Positions 1 to 5,404 of a stretch of 9,714 nucleotides of DNA are shown here, one piece after another. The first letter of the stretch is position 1. The number at the start of each line of letters is the position of its first letter. Origin of the DNA: Gp6-AA40 sp050742535 (GTDB lineage: Bacteria > Acidobacteriota > Vicinamibacteria > Vicinamibacterales > UBA2999); the NCBI GenBank assembly GCA_050742535.1, contig JBOGIQ010000225.1, positions 1-9,714 of the forward strand, given 5' to 3'. The translations under genes and the position numbers were made by a program. The notes beneath the pieces were generated by a model. That model did no database searches and had not been told where the DNA came from. It saw only the letters and a list, made by a program, of their open reading frames with translations.

Positions 1-359
1 GTCTCGAGTTGATCGCGCGCAGTTTCAACGGTGTGCCCGAGGGGCTCACGCGCGATGACGTGCTCGACAACGCCACGCTGTTCTGGCTGACGAACACGGC
101 CGTGTCGGCGGCGCGTCTCTACTGGGAAGCCCTGCAGAACAAGCTCGGCTTCTTCACGCCGAAGGGCGTGAAGGTTCCAGTGGCGGTGAGTGCGTTCCCG
201 GACGATCTCTACCAGTTGCCGAGGAGCTGGGCGGAGCTGGCGTATCCGAAGTTGATTCACTACAACCGGCTTCCCAAGGGTGGACACTTCGCGGCGTGGG
301 AGCAGCCGAAGTTCCTCAGCGAGGAGATGCGCGCGGGCTTCAGATCGGTGCGGCACTGA
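1..359 (+). CDS. Epoxide-hydrolase-type alpha/beta hydrolase, C-terminal part (5' end outside window)
   Basis: This is the last roughly 118 codons of a soluble alpha/beta hydrolase resembling the microsomal-type epoxide hydrolase family, whose members open epoxides to diols by a nucleophile-acid-histidine mechanism. The reading frame is open from base 3 and no true start is present. The visible part holds the cap-domain stretch LTRDDVLDNATLFWLTNTAV, then VPVAVSAFPDDLYQLPRSW, and near the end KGGHFAAWEQP, whose histidine (codon 285-287) should be the catalytic base. The nucleophilic aspartate and the N-terminal domain lie upstream of the window. Full-length relatives are about 380-430 residues, so roughly a quarter to a third is seen. 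A strong hairpin follows the stop directly, suggesting the transcript ends here. The family call rests on remembered motifs and is firm; the substrate is unknown. Confidence 0.9.
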   Translation, partial: LELIARSFNGVPEGLTRDDVLDNATLFWLTNTAVSAARLYWEALQNKLGFFTPKGVKVPVAVSAFPDDLYQLPRSWAELAYPKLIHYNRLPKGGHFAAWEQPKFLSEEMRAGFRSVRH

Positions 360-365
360 TCTGCC

Positions 366-395
366 GCAACCACGGCGCCTGCGGCGCCGCGTTGC
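366..395 (+). terminator. GC-rich hairpin after the hydrolase stop
   Basis: Starting seven bases after the TGA, CGGCGCC (373-379) pairs with GGCGCCG (383-389) across a TGC loop. An outer arm, GCAAC (366-370) with GTTGC (391-395), extends the stem past a small internal bulge. Only a short T-rich tail (TTGTGT) follows, so it is a plausible but not canonical intrinsic terminator for the hydrolase transcript. Confidence 0.55.
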
Positions 396-420
396 TTGTG
401 TCGCGATGATGTGTGACTCG

Positions 421-447
421 GGAGAGCCTCTCGATCGGGGGCTCTCC
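421..447. terminator. 8-bp inverted repeat between convergent genes
   Basis: GGAGAGCC (421-428) is perfectly complementary to GGCTCTCC (440-447) with an 11-nt loop. It lies between the plus-strand hydrolase and the minus-strand VWFA-like remnant, the position expected of a bidirectional terminator. Its right arm runs into the 7-bp tandem repeat. There is no U tract, so the role is inferred. Confidence 0.4.
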
Positions 448-478
448 TACCTCCTACCTCCTATCTCCTATCTCCTGT
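444..478. repeat. Five tandem copies of a 7-bp unit (CTCCTAY)
   Basis: The run reads CTCCTAC, CTCCTAC, CTCCTAT, CTCCTAT, CTCCTGT. On the minus strand this is a purine-rich (A/G)TAGGAG array. The minus-strand VWFA-like reading frame ends inside it (TAG at 468-470), so its last residues and stop come from repeat units. It resembles the heptanucleotide short tandem repeats found between genes in some bacteria; no function can be read from it. Confidence 0.75.
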
Positions 479-1053
479 TGAGATTCGGAATCGTGAACGG
501 GACCTCGGTGGCGCCGATGCGGCCACTGGCCTGATCGCGCACGAGCATCCGGATCGTGTACTTGCCAGGGAGCAGGACGACCGCCGTCTGATAGACGATT
601 GGCGTCGTTGCCAGCGCCCTGGCCGTTTCGGCGTCGAGCGCGAAATCGACGCGTCAACCACCCGATGCTGTACCAGACCCATCGGGTCGTCGGTGATGAC
701 GGCGGCGAAGTCCATCCGCTTGCGATTGCCGCGTCCGATGGACAGGGCCTTGATCGGCGCGATGCGCACGACGATCGGCACCTGGTACTCCGCGCTGTTG
801 ATCTGCGAATAGCTGACATCCACGTTCAGCGACAGACGTCCGCTGGGTTGCCCGATTTGAGCGCCTCCTCGAGCTGGCTGGCCAGCGCCGGATCGGACTG
901 CCGCCGCAGGTCGGTGAACGCCTTGTCGCCGAGGGTGGCCGTGGTCGGGCCAGTGATCCGGAAGACGTCGGCGGTGGCCTGACCCGAAACCGCGCGAGCC
1001 GAGAACAGCAGCGCGGCGCATATGGAAAGCGCGACCGGGACGTAGCGTGTCAT
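468..1053 (-). pseudogene. Secreted VWFA-related (TIGR03436-like) C-terminal-domain protein, two frameshifts
   Basis: The reading starts at ATG 1053 behind a strong GGAGGAG (1058-1064, 4-nt spacer). The signal peptide begins MTRYVPVALSICAALLFSAR and probably ends after VSG or GQA. Frame one runs to LEEALKSGNPA, where a stop follows at about 826. The sequence resumes one frame over near 845 as GRLSLNVDVSYSQINSAEY and IAPIKALSIGRG. It shifts again near 645 to DFALDAETARALATTPIVYQ, LLPGKYTIRMLVRDQASGRI and FTIPNLNRR, stopping at 468-470. Each junction fits the loss of one base: 586 bp is present against 588 for 196 codons. The C-terminal stretch matches, from memory, the end of acidobacterial VWFA-related proteins, but the von Willebrand A domain normally before it is absent. 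It starts 21 bp after the transferase stop. It is either a decaying gene or carries two base-call errors. Confidence 0.7.
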
Positions 1054-1100
1054 GTGGCTCCTCCTGCCTGCTGCTTAGACACCGGAAATTGACGGAGGGT
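1017..1100 (-). repeat. Leader repeat, copy 1 (transferase 3' end plus signal-peptide start)
   Basis: About 84 bp here align without gaps to 4416-4499 at a constant offset of 3399, with 7 differences by hand count. The repeat covers the last codons and stop of the phosphopantetheinyl transferase, the GGAGGAG ribosome binding site, and the first codons of the VWFA-like gene. Confidence 0.85.
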
Positions 1101-1734
1101 TGTGGTCCTCGGCGATTGCCCATGCTGCCGCGTACTCGCCGCCGACGTCAAGGTCGGCGACCGCAAACTCTCCAACGCGTGGACGTTCAAATGGAGGAGA
1201 TCCGGCAACATCGGGGTGTCCTGCTCGCGATAGGTCTACCCTGGCGGACGGGAACGACAGGCCGAAGCCGGTGGCTTTCAACCATGCTTCCTTTCGCGCC
1301 CAGATCCGGAAGAACGTTCGATATGGATCCCGGCTTGCCGCCACGGCGTGCCCTTCCGCGGGAGTGAAATGCCGCGACATCAGCGCGCCGATATCCGCGT
1401 TTGCATTGACGCGTTCGACATCCACGCCGACGGCTCGCTGGCCGTGCAGGATCAACAGCACCACGTCGCCGGAATGCGCAACGTTGAACTGAATCTGCGG
1501 CAGCAGCAGCTTGCCGTACGGGCCGATCTCGAACGTGATATCGCGTGGGTGACGTCCAAGAGAGCGGCTCAGTAGCAACCGGAGTGCGGCGCGCGCCACC
1601 GTGTAGCGCTCGGCATCCGCCACGTGGGCGAACCTGGCAGCGCGCCCGCATTCATCGGGCGCCAGCCAGCCCCGAAGGATGCGCAGGGCAGACAACGGGC
1701 CTGCGGCGAATGGCCGAGCCGGACGAAGTGGCAC
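1075..1734 (-). CDS. 4'-phosphopantetheinyl transferase (Sfp/Gsp type), rebuilt N-terminus
   Basis: This enzyme moves the phosphopantetheine arm of coenzyme A to a serine of acyl- or peptidyl-carrier proteins, activating polyketide, fatty-acid or non-ribosomal peptide synthases in the cytoplasm. Sfp-type landmarks are all present: ARAALRLLLSRSLGR (48-61), FNVAHSGD (83-90), VGVDVE with Mg ligands D105 and E107, and FFRIWARKEAWLKATG (141-156) with E149. At 219 residues it is near normal length. The GTG start at 1734 is the longest choice, as an in-frame stop lies at 1774-1776, and it has no clear Shine-Dalgarno. Family resemblance begins only at about residue 12 (GPLSALRILRGWL), so the first beta strand usual in the family (a 'VxxWRxxL'-type stretch) is missing. 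The first 11 codons are antisense to a dehydrogenase remnant. The VWFA-like gene follows 21 bp downstream on the same strand. No synthase gene is visible nearby. Confidence 0.88.
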   Translation of the reverse strand: MPLRPARPFAAGPLSALRILRGWLAPDECGRAARFAHVADAERYTVARAALRLLLSRSLGRHPRDITFEIGPYGKLLLPQIQFNVAHSGDVVLLILHGQRAVGVDVERVNANADIGALMSRHFTPAEGHAVAASRDPYRTFFRIWARKEAWLKATGFGLSFPSARVDLSRAGHPDVAGSPPFERPRVGEFAVADLDVGGEYAAAWAIAEDHNPPSISGV

Positions 1735-1835
1735 GGGCGATCGTGTTTCTCGGTTCCGCCGCCAACACCGTGATTACCGGGGAAGCCCTTCGCCTCGGCG
1801 GTCTCGCGGCGGGACAGTCCCGAGCGCGCGAATGA
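1701..1835 (+). pseudogene. C-terminal remnant of a short-chain dehydrogenase/reductase
   Basis: The plus-strand frame reads LRRMAEPDEVARAIVFLGSA and ends ITGEALRLGGLAAGQSRARE before TGA 1833-1835. This matches the typical end of classical SDR enzymes, where a 'GRxxEPEEVAxAVxFLxSdxAsxITGxxLxVDGG' pattern closes the fold. Nothing upstream of about 1701 continues the fold, so the Rossmann motif and catalytic Tyr-x-x-x-Lys are lost. The usual D-G-G near the end has become L-G-G. ATG 1710 lies inside the homologous part, has no ribosome binding site and could make only a fold-less 41-residue peptide. The remnant overlaps the first 11 codons of the minus-strand phosphopantetheinyl transferase, marking a recombination joint near 1700. 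Confidence 0.72.
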
Positions 1836-1914
1836 CGGACCGCAGCACGGTCGAGTACGGCAGTTGGTGTATCGACGAACTCGGAATGCGTCGCATACCC
1901 TCACCTCTAGAGAC

Positions 1915-1923
1915 AAGGAGGAG
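1915..1923 (+). promoter_or_regulatory. Strong ribosome binding site for the first six-cysteine protein
   Basis: AAGGAGGAG sits directly before ATG 1926. It is one of the best Shine-Dalgarno sequences in the window and fixes the start of this short gene, supporting it as a real, well-translated ORF. Confidence 0.75.
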
Positions 1924-1925
1924 CT

Positions 1926-2186
1926 ATGACGAACGCAGATTCGTACCGCTCTCTGACACTTCCTGCCAAGCTTGTCGCGCTGGGCAGTTTGCTGGCATTG
2001 AACAACGTGGGCGTCAGCGCCCACCCGGTTTGCCACTCGCATTTCCTGGACTGTCAGGGACCGATTTGTATCGGTGTAAGGCACGAACGATTCGCCGACC
2101 ATTGCTATGACGCCGCTACGGACACGGAATGGTGGGGTGACCCATACCTTGGAGGCTGCTGCGGAAGTGGACCGATTACTGTCTGA
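1926..2186 (+). CDS. Small secreted six-cysteine protein, copy A
   Basis: I do not recognise this 86-residue protein as a named family. The N-terminus (RSLTLPAKLVALGSLLALNN, residues 8-27) looks like an export signal with a basic residue, a hydrophobic core and a possible cleavage site after V30-S31-A32. The remaining 54 residues contain six cysteines (36, 43, 48, 60, 78, 79), two of them adjacent near the end. These could form three disulfides outside the cytoplasm. Copy B at 3376-3624 has the same cysteine pattern (C-x6-C-x4-C-x11-C-x17-CC here, x16 there) and shares HC-x-D-x2-T-x2-EW before the CC. The start is fixed by a strong Shine-Dalgarno. The next gene downstream is the TIGR03435 protein, 155 bp away. 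Paralogy makes this a confident gene; function is unknown. A secreted peptide or a disulfide-rich binding protein are guesses. Confidence 0.82.
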   Translation: MTNADSYRSLTLPAKLVALGSLLALNNVGVSAHPVCHSHFLDCQGPICIGVRHERFADHCYDAATDTEWWGDPYLGGCCGSGPITV

Positions 2187-2341
2187 CCGAACGGGTCACG
2201 CTCGTACCCATTAGCACGACCGGAGGGGAACCGCACCTCAGAGGGTGCTGCCAGGCCCGATTACGGTTTAGCATGACAGAGCGCCAGCACCGGGCGGCGG
2301 AGCAGAACCGCGCGCGCGTACGGCGCACGAGGGTAGGAATC

Positions 2342-3202
2342 ATGCTCGTTCGCCGATCGACACCGCTTGCGTCCGTACTGTGCATATCGATCGCCGGTGG
2401 GTTGCTGGTCTCTCTCGAGGCGCAGGCCACGGCGCAGGGCAAGCCAGCTGAGTACCGATTCGAGGTGGCGTCGGTCAAGCGCTGGGTCGGGGACGAACAC
2501 AATGGGGCTCCTTCGCGCTTCGACTTCCGCGGCCTGCGCGCGGGCCGGCTCGTAATCACGGCGATGTCGTTGCGCGACCTCATCTCATTCGCATACCCTG
2601 ACGTCGTCGTCAACCGATACCATCTGGTCGGAGGCTCCCCGGAACTCCTCGCCACGCGGTTCGACATCGAGGCGACATTCGACGCGGCGTCCTTGCCATC
2701 CCAGCCAGCTGCCTGGATCACACACATTAGGCCGATGATGCGGAACTTGTTGCAGGACCGCTTCAAGATGAAGGTTCGCACCGAGCCGCGGGAGATGCCA
2801 ATCTTTGCGCTGGTGCTTGGCAGGAGCGACGGCCGGCTGGGCCCTGGCCTCAAACCGTCCACGTTGAAGTGTCCGCAGGCGGGCCCGCCGAAGCCGATGC
2901 CCCCCGGTGAGCCAGCTCCATGCGAAATGCTTGGCGGAGGCGGCCGTGGCGTGAAAGCACTCGGCGTGCCTCTCCAGGACCTGGCTGATTTCCTGGTCAG
3001 CATTGGAAACGTGGGCCGACACGTGGTTGACGAAACCGGCCTGAAAGGCCTCTACGACATCACTGTGACGACCGATCCAACTGACCGGACGGATTCGGTT
3101 GTGACGGCCGTTCAGGAGCAACTCGGTCTGAAGATCACGCCAAAGACCGGCACCCGCGACGTCCTGGTGATCGACCAGCTGGAGTTGCCGACGTCAAACT
3201 AG
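2342..3202 (+). CDS. TIGR03435-family soil-associated exported protein
   Basis: This is a member of the uncharacterised TIGR03435 family, abundant in Acidobacteriota. ATG 2342 gives 286 residues with a signal peptide (RR then a hydrophobic core, probable cleavage after QATA at about 31), and GGGTAGGA just upstream can serve as Shine-Dalgarno. An in-frame start at 2273 would add a charged 23-residue tail that masks the signal peptide, so it is rejected. Family landmarks follow in order: FEVASVKRW (40-48), AMSLRDLISFAYPD (74-87), YHLVGGSPELLATRFDIEA (93-111), LLQDRFKMKVRTEPREMPIF (136-155), GVPLQDLADFL (208-218), VVDETGLKGLYDITV (228-242), AVQEQLGLKI (256-265) and the near-terminal VLVIDQLELPTSN. 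A proline-rich loop with two cysteines (C177, C194) sits in the middle. It lies between two paralogous six-cysteine proteins. Its molecular role is unknown. Confidence 0.9.
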   Translation: MLVRRSTPLASVLCISIAGGLLVSLEAQATAQGKPAEYRFEVASVKRWVGDEHNGAPSRFDFRGLRAGRLVITAMSLRDLISFAYPDVVVNRYHLVGGSPELLATRFDIEATFDAASLPSQPAAWITHIRPMMRNLLQDRFKMKVRTEPREMPIFALVLGRSDGRLGPGLKPSTLKCPQAGPPKPMPPGEPAPCEMLGGGGRGVKALGVPLQDLADFLVSIGNVGRHVVDETGLKGLYDITVTTDPTDRTDSVVTAVQEQLGLKITPKTGTRDVLVIDQLELPTSN

Positions 3203-3375
3203 TCTAGCCACACGTACAGCAGTCGATGCCTCGACCGCGCCTTGACCGTGCGGTAGTTTGGACCCGCTTACCCTTCCGACCACAAGGGGCGAGTGCTGCA
3301 ACGTCGTGAGCGCGTGACATCCTGCGCGCCCCAGGACTTGAGGCAACCGAGCACAGCAACAGAGAGCATCAAATA

Positions 3376-3624
3376 ATGTCGCAGGCATCCGGCTTCCGAT
3401 CGTTGACCCTTCCCACCAAGCTCGCCGCACTCGGTGCGCTGTTCCTCGTGCACAACGTTCCCGTGCGTGCTGAAGTCATTTGCCACTACGACTATGGTCC
3501 GTGTGAGGGATCGAAGTGTGGCTCGACTCGCCGGCAGCTGAACGTCTATCACTGCGTAGACACAGTTACGGGCGCAGAATGGGGCACTCCGGGCGAGAGC
3601 GGCTGCTGCAGCATGAGCGCGTAG
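3376..3624 (+). CDS. Small secreted six-cysteine protein, copy B
   Basis: This 82-residue paralogue of the protein at 1926-2186 is not a family I recognise. The leader RSLTLPTKLAALGALFLVHN (8-27) ends with a V30-R31-A32 cleavage-like motif. Cysteines at 36, 43, 48, 60, 77 and 78 match copy A position for position apart from one fewer residue before the CC pair. Shared residues in the mature part include H37, G45, R52, H59, D62, T65, E68 and W69, plus G and P before GCC. By hand, 18 of the first 32 residues are identical but only about 17 of the remaining 50. The Shine-Dalgarno is weak (AGAGAG at 3361-3366), unlike copy A. It lies 173 bp after TIGR03435 on the same strand, so all three may respond to related conditions, though the gaps argue against one tight operon. 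Confidence 0.78.
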   Translation: MSQASGFRSLTLPTKLAALGALFLVHNVPVRAEVICHYDYGPCEGSKCGSTRRQLNVYHCVDTVTGAEWGTPGESGCCSMSA

Positions 3625-3823
3625 AATCGCGCCGGCGGACCAACGGGGACTACGGCTAGGTGCGCAGGAATCGCAGGTCGGCTTGTACGGCGGTTCCTTC
3701 GCCAATAACACTGAGCCACCCTCCGAATAGCTTTGTAGGGTGTGCTTGCGATGCTCGATCACGCGATCGAGGTCGGCGATGTGTACAGCCAGTACGGTAT
3801 CCCACGCCGAAAAGTTGCAGCTA
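3625..3823. other. Intergenic stretch with no recognisable gene
   Basis: This 199-bp gap separates six-cysteine copy B from the 3' end of the minus-strand proline-rich gene. I see no clear hairpin with a U tract, no RNA gene and no convincing ORF. A minus-strand frame through here (3268-3762) has a protein-like patch, DTVLAVHIADLDRVIEHRKH, but no good start and it runs antisense through copy B, so it is not called. Confidence 0.5.
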
Positions 3824-4267
3824 TTAGCGCGGCGGCTGTGCGCCGAGGGTCACGCACTCTGGCATGACGAGGCGACGCATCGTCGAGTTCTGCGCAATGG
3901 CATCCGGAATGGGTCTGATAAGTAACATGTCGATCGACGGATCAACCGGCACTTCCCCTAGACACACTGGTCCAGAACGCGGCCACCTCCCAGATTCCTG
4001 CGTCGCCCCCTGTCTCGCGGGCCCCAGCGGGGACACGCCCCCCGATTCAACGGATCTGTTCGGTGGTGACGGTGGCAGGAATGCACTGGAAGGCTCTGGA
4101 CGTGTACGCACCGGGCCAAATGCCGGCGCTCGCGGATCATCGGGTTCGGTTGGAAACAACGGGCGAACTGGTGCTTCCGGGCGGAGAGAGCGAGGCCGCT
4201 CCAGCTGCTGCGCGTTAGCGATGGCGGAGGTTGCCATGACGATTAGAATGGCACTTGCGAAGCGCAC
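3824..4267 (-). CDS. Secreted proline-rich protein with a two-cysteine C-terminal module
   Basis: This 147-residue protein starts at GTG 4267, chosen because AAGGGAGG (complement of 4273-4280) lies 5 nt upstream and the first residues form a textbook signal peptide, MRFASAILIVMATSAIANA, cleaved before QQ. Residues 21-100 are a low-complexity linker rich in proline, arginine and serine. The C-terminal third is more ordered: C102-L-G-E-V-P-V-D-P-S-I-D, then MLLIRPIPD, then MRRLVMPEC with C138, which could close one disulfide. I recall short acidobacterial exported proteins ending in a similar cysteine / DPxID / IR / PxC pattern, but cannot name a family. It points towards the six-cysteine genes and is preceded by a copied leader sequence (4417-4499). 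The location is likely periplasmic or extracellular; function is unknown. Confidence 0.72.
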   Translation of the reverse strand: MRFASAILIVMATSAIANAQQLERPRSLRPEAPVRPLFPTEPDDPRAPAFGPVRTRPEPSSAFLPPSPPNRSVESGGVSPLGPARQGATQESGRWPRSGPVCLGEVPVDPSIDMLLIRPIPDAIAQNSTMRRLVMPECVTLGAQPPR

Positions 4268-4452
4268 GCCGGCCTCCCTTCAATTCTTCCTGCGTCTATT
4301 GAAGCACATCGCGACGCAGGACAGCAGGCAACCCGCAGAGGCCCTCTGCTGATAGTCGCGTCCACGTTGTGGGACGTCGCTGAGCGACCTGCTCTGCCGT
4401 GCCCACGAAGCCCGACGCATATGGAAAGCACGATCGGGACGTAGCGTGTCAT
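4243..4452 (-). pseudogene. Decayed second copy of the MTRYVP leader gene start
   Basis: ATG 4452 is followed by codons for MTRYVPIVLSIC, against MTRYVPVALSIC in the VWFA-like gene at 1053, with the same GGAGGAG Shine-Dalgarno before it. After about 12 residues the similarity ends. The frame continues as a 69-residue, arginine- and cysteine-containing sequence with no hydrophobic core, running into the first bases of the proline-rich gene. I read it as a severed 5' end. It could alternatively be a translated short leader peptide coupled to the gene downstream, but nothing in it suggests a folded product. Confidence 0.5.
4273..4280 (-). promoter_or_regulatory. Ribosome binding site deciding the GTG start of the proline-rich protein
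   Basis: The minus strand reads AAGGGAGG, five bases before GTG 4267. This selects the GTG over the internal ATG codon at residue 11, which would cut the signal peptide. Confidence 0.7.
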
Positions 4453-4499
4453 GTGGCTCCTCCTGCCTGCTGCTTGGACACCGGAAACCGGCTGAGGGT
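4416..4499 (-). repeat. Leader repeat, copy 2
   Basis: This is the direct-repeat partner of 1017-1100. The transferase stop TAA of copy 1 is CAA here, and the coding parts on both sides are missing. The copy therefore brought only a short junction segment, not whole genes. It now lies between PaiB and the proline-rich secreted protein. Confidence 0.85.
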
Positions 4500-4540
4500 T
4501 TGGGCTCAACCCCATCCGCCGTTGTGCGACGATCTGGTGC

Positions 4541-5251
4541 GTGTATCTCCCACAACACTTCGAAAACACCGACGTCGCCCGGTCACTGGCCTTGATGCGC
4601 GCGCATCCGTTGGCGACGCTGATCTCCGTTGGCGAGGATCGGAATCCATTCGTCAGTCATCTCCCGCTCATCGTCGAGCACGAGGGGGAGGGCATCGTCT
4701 GCATCGGCCACCTGTCGCGCGCCAACCCGCACTGGAAGCTGCTCGATGGCCGCCAGGCGACCGCAATCTTCCACGGCCCGAACGCCTACATCACGCCCTC
4801 GTGGTACGTGCAGAACTCGGTCCCGACCTGGAACTACGCCGTCGTGCACGTGCGCGGCGTGGTGACGCTGATCGAGGACCGCGCCGGCATCGTCCGCTGC
4901 CTCGAAGCGCTGACCGCGGCCGTCGAGAGCGGACCGGAGGCATGGCAGTTCTGGATCCCCGAAAATCTACGCAACACGCTCGAATTGGCCATCGTCGGCT
5001 TTCATCTGTCCGTCGAGACGATCCAGTCGAAGTTCAAACTGAGTCAGAACAGATCGGAAGCCGACCGCGCGGGCGTGTTTCGGGGCCTGGCGGGACGAGA
5101 CGACGCCGCCAGCCAGAGCCTGCGGGCATTCATGCAGCGTCACTATGCGGCTCCGGCGGAAGAGCTTTTATGGGTACGGCGAAGCGCGACTGGACGATGG
5201 CGAAAGCGTGGCGGTTCGAGGCGCTCACGCGCGCGAGATAGAGATCGCTAG
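4541..5251 (+). CDS. paiB: PaiB-family FMN-binding protein / putative transcriptional regulator
   Basis: The PaiB family has a split-barrel flavin-binding fold. In Bacillus, PaiB acts with PaiA as a negative regulator of sporulation and degradative enzyme genes; here the targets are unknown. GTG 4541 begins MYLPQHFENTDVARSLALM, the expected family start. Then come HPLATLISV and SHLPLIVE, the strongly conserved IGHLSRANPHW, FHGPNAYITPSWY and VPTWNYAVVHVRG, and later IVGFHLSVE and KFKLSQNRSEADRAGV. At 236 residues it exceeds the usual 200-215: after about residue 200 (FMQRHYAAPAEELLWVRR) the tail becomes strongly basic and unlike the family, so the original stop may be lost. No good ribosome binding site precedes the GTG. 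A similar C-terminal stretch recurs at 6030-6122. The next gene is convergent. The family call is firm; gene-symbol equivalence is by family only. Confidence 0.9.
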   Translation: MYLPQHFENTDVARSLALMRAHPLATLISVGEDRNPFVSHLPLIVEHEGEGIVCIGHLSRANPHWKLLDGRQATAIFHGPNAYITPSWYVQNSVPTWNYAVVHVRGVVTLIEDRAGIVRCLEALTAAVESGPEAWQFWIPENLRNTLELAIVGFHLSVETIQSKFKLSQNRSEADRAGVFRGLAGRDDAASQSLRAFMQRHYAAPAEELLWVRRSATGRWRKRGGSRRSRARDRDR

Positions 5252-5404
5252 ACTAGGCTCAGTCGTATAGAGAGCTAGAGGGGCGTGATGTCGGTTCGTG
5301 TCGCTTGTAGCCTGTTTGTGTCCTACGTGTCCGATGCTGTTGCGTTATGCAACGAGCGCCATGAACTTGAAGATTCTATGGCCAGCTGATCAAGAACGAA
5401 TCGT
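5252..5404. other. Convergent intergenic gap
   Basis: This 153-bp gap lies between the ends of PaiB and the zinc-ribbon gene. It holds several CTAG-containing stretches near 5249-5279 and one weak 5-bp hairpin (GTTGC...GCAAC around 5339-5353). No gene or convincing terminator is seen. Confidence 0.45.

Noticed and set aside
461..1123. 220-residue single frame through the VWFA-like region taken as the true gene
   Set aside because: Only its middle third is protein-like. The signal peptide is in one other frame and the C-terminal domain in the third, so a frameshifted gene explains the data better.
2273..2341. Upstream start for the TIGR03435 protein
   Set aside because: The added 23 residues are highly charged and would bury the signal peptide; ATG 2342 has the better ribosome binding site.
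2176..3003. 275-residue minus-strand frame opposite TIGR03435
   Set aside because: It is a shadow of the TIGR03435 gene, whose own frame shows the family motifs and a signal peptide.
3268..3762. Minus-strand 164-residue frame with a protein-like patch near its start
   Set aside because: It runs antisense through the whole of six-cysteine copy B, has only a GTG start without a Shine-Dalgarno, and its latter part is composition-driven.
4399..5241. 280-residue plus-strand frame overlapping PaiB
   Set aside because: It is the out-of-frame shadow of PaiB, rich in arginine and proline with no recognisable domain.
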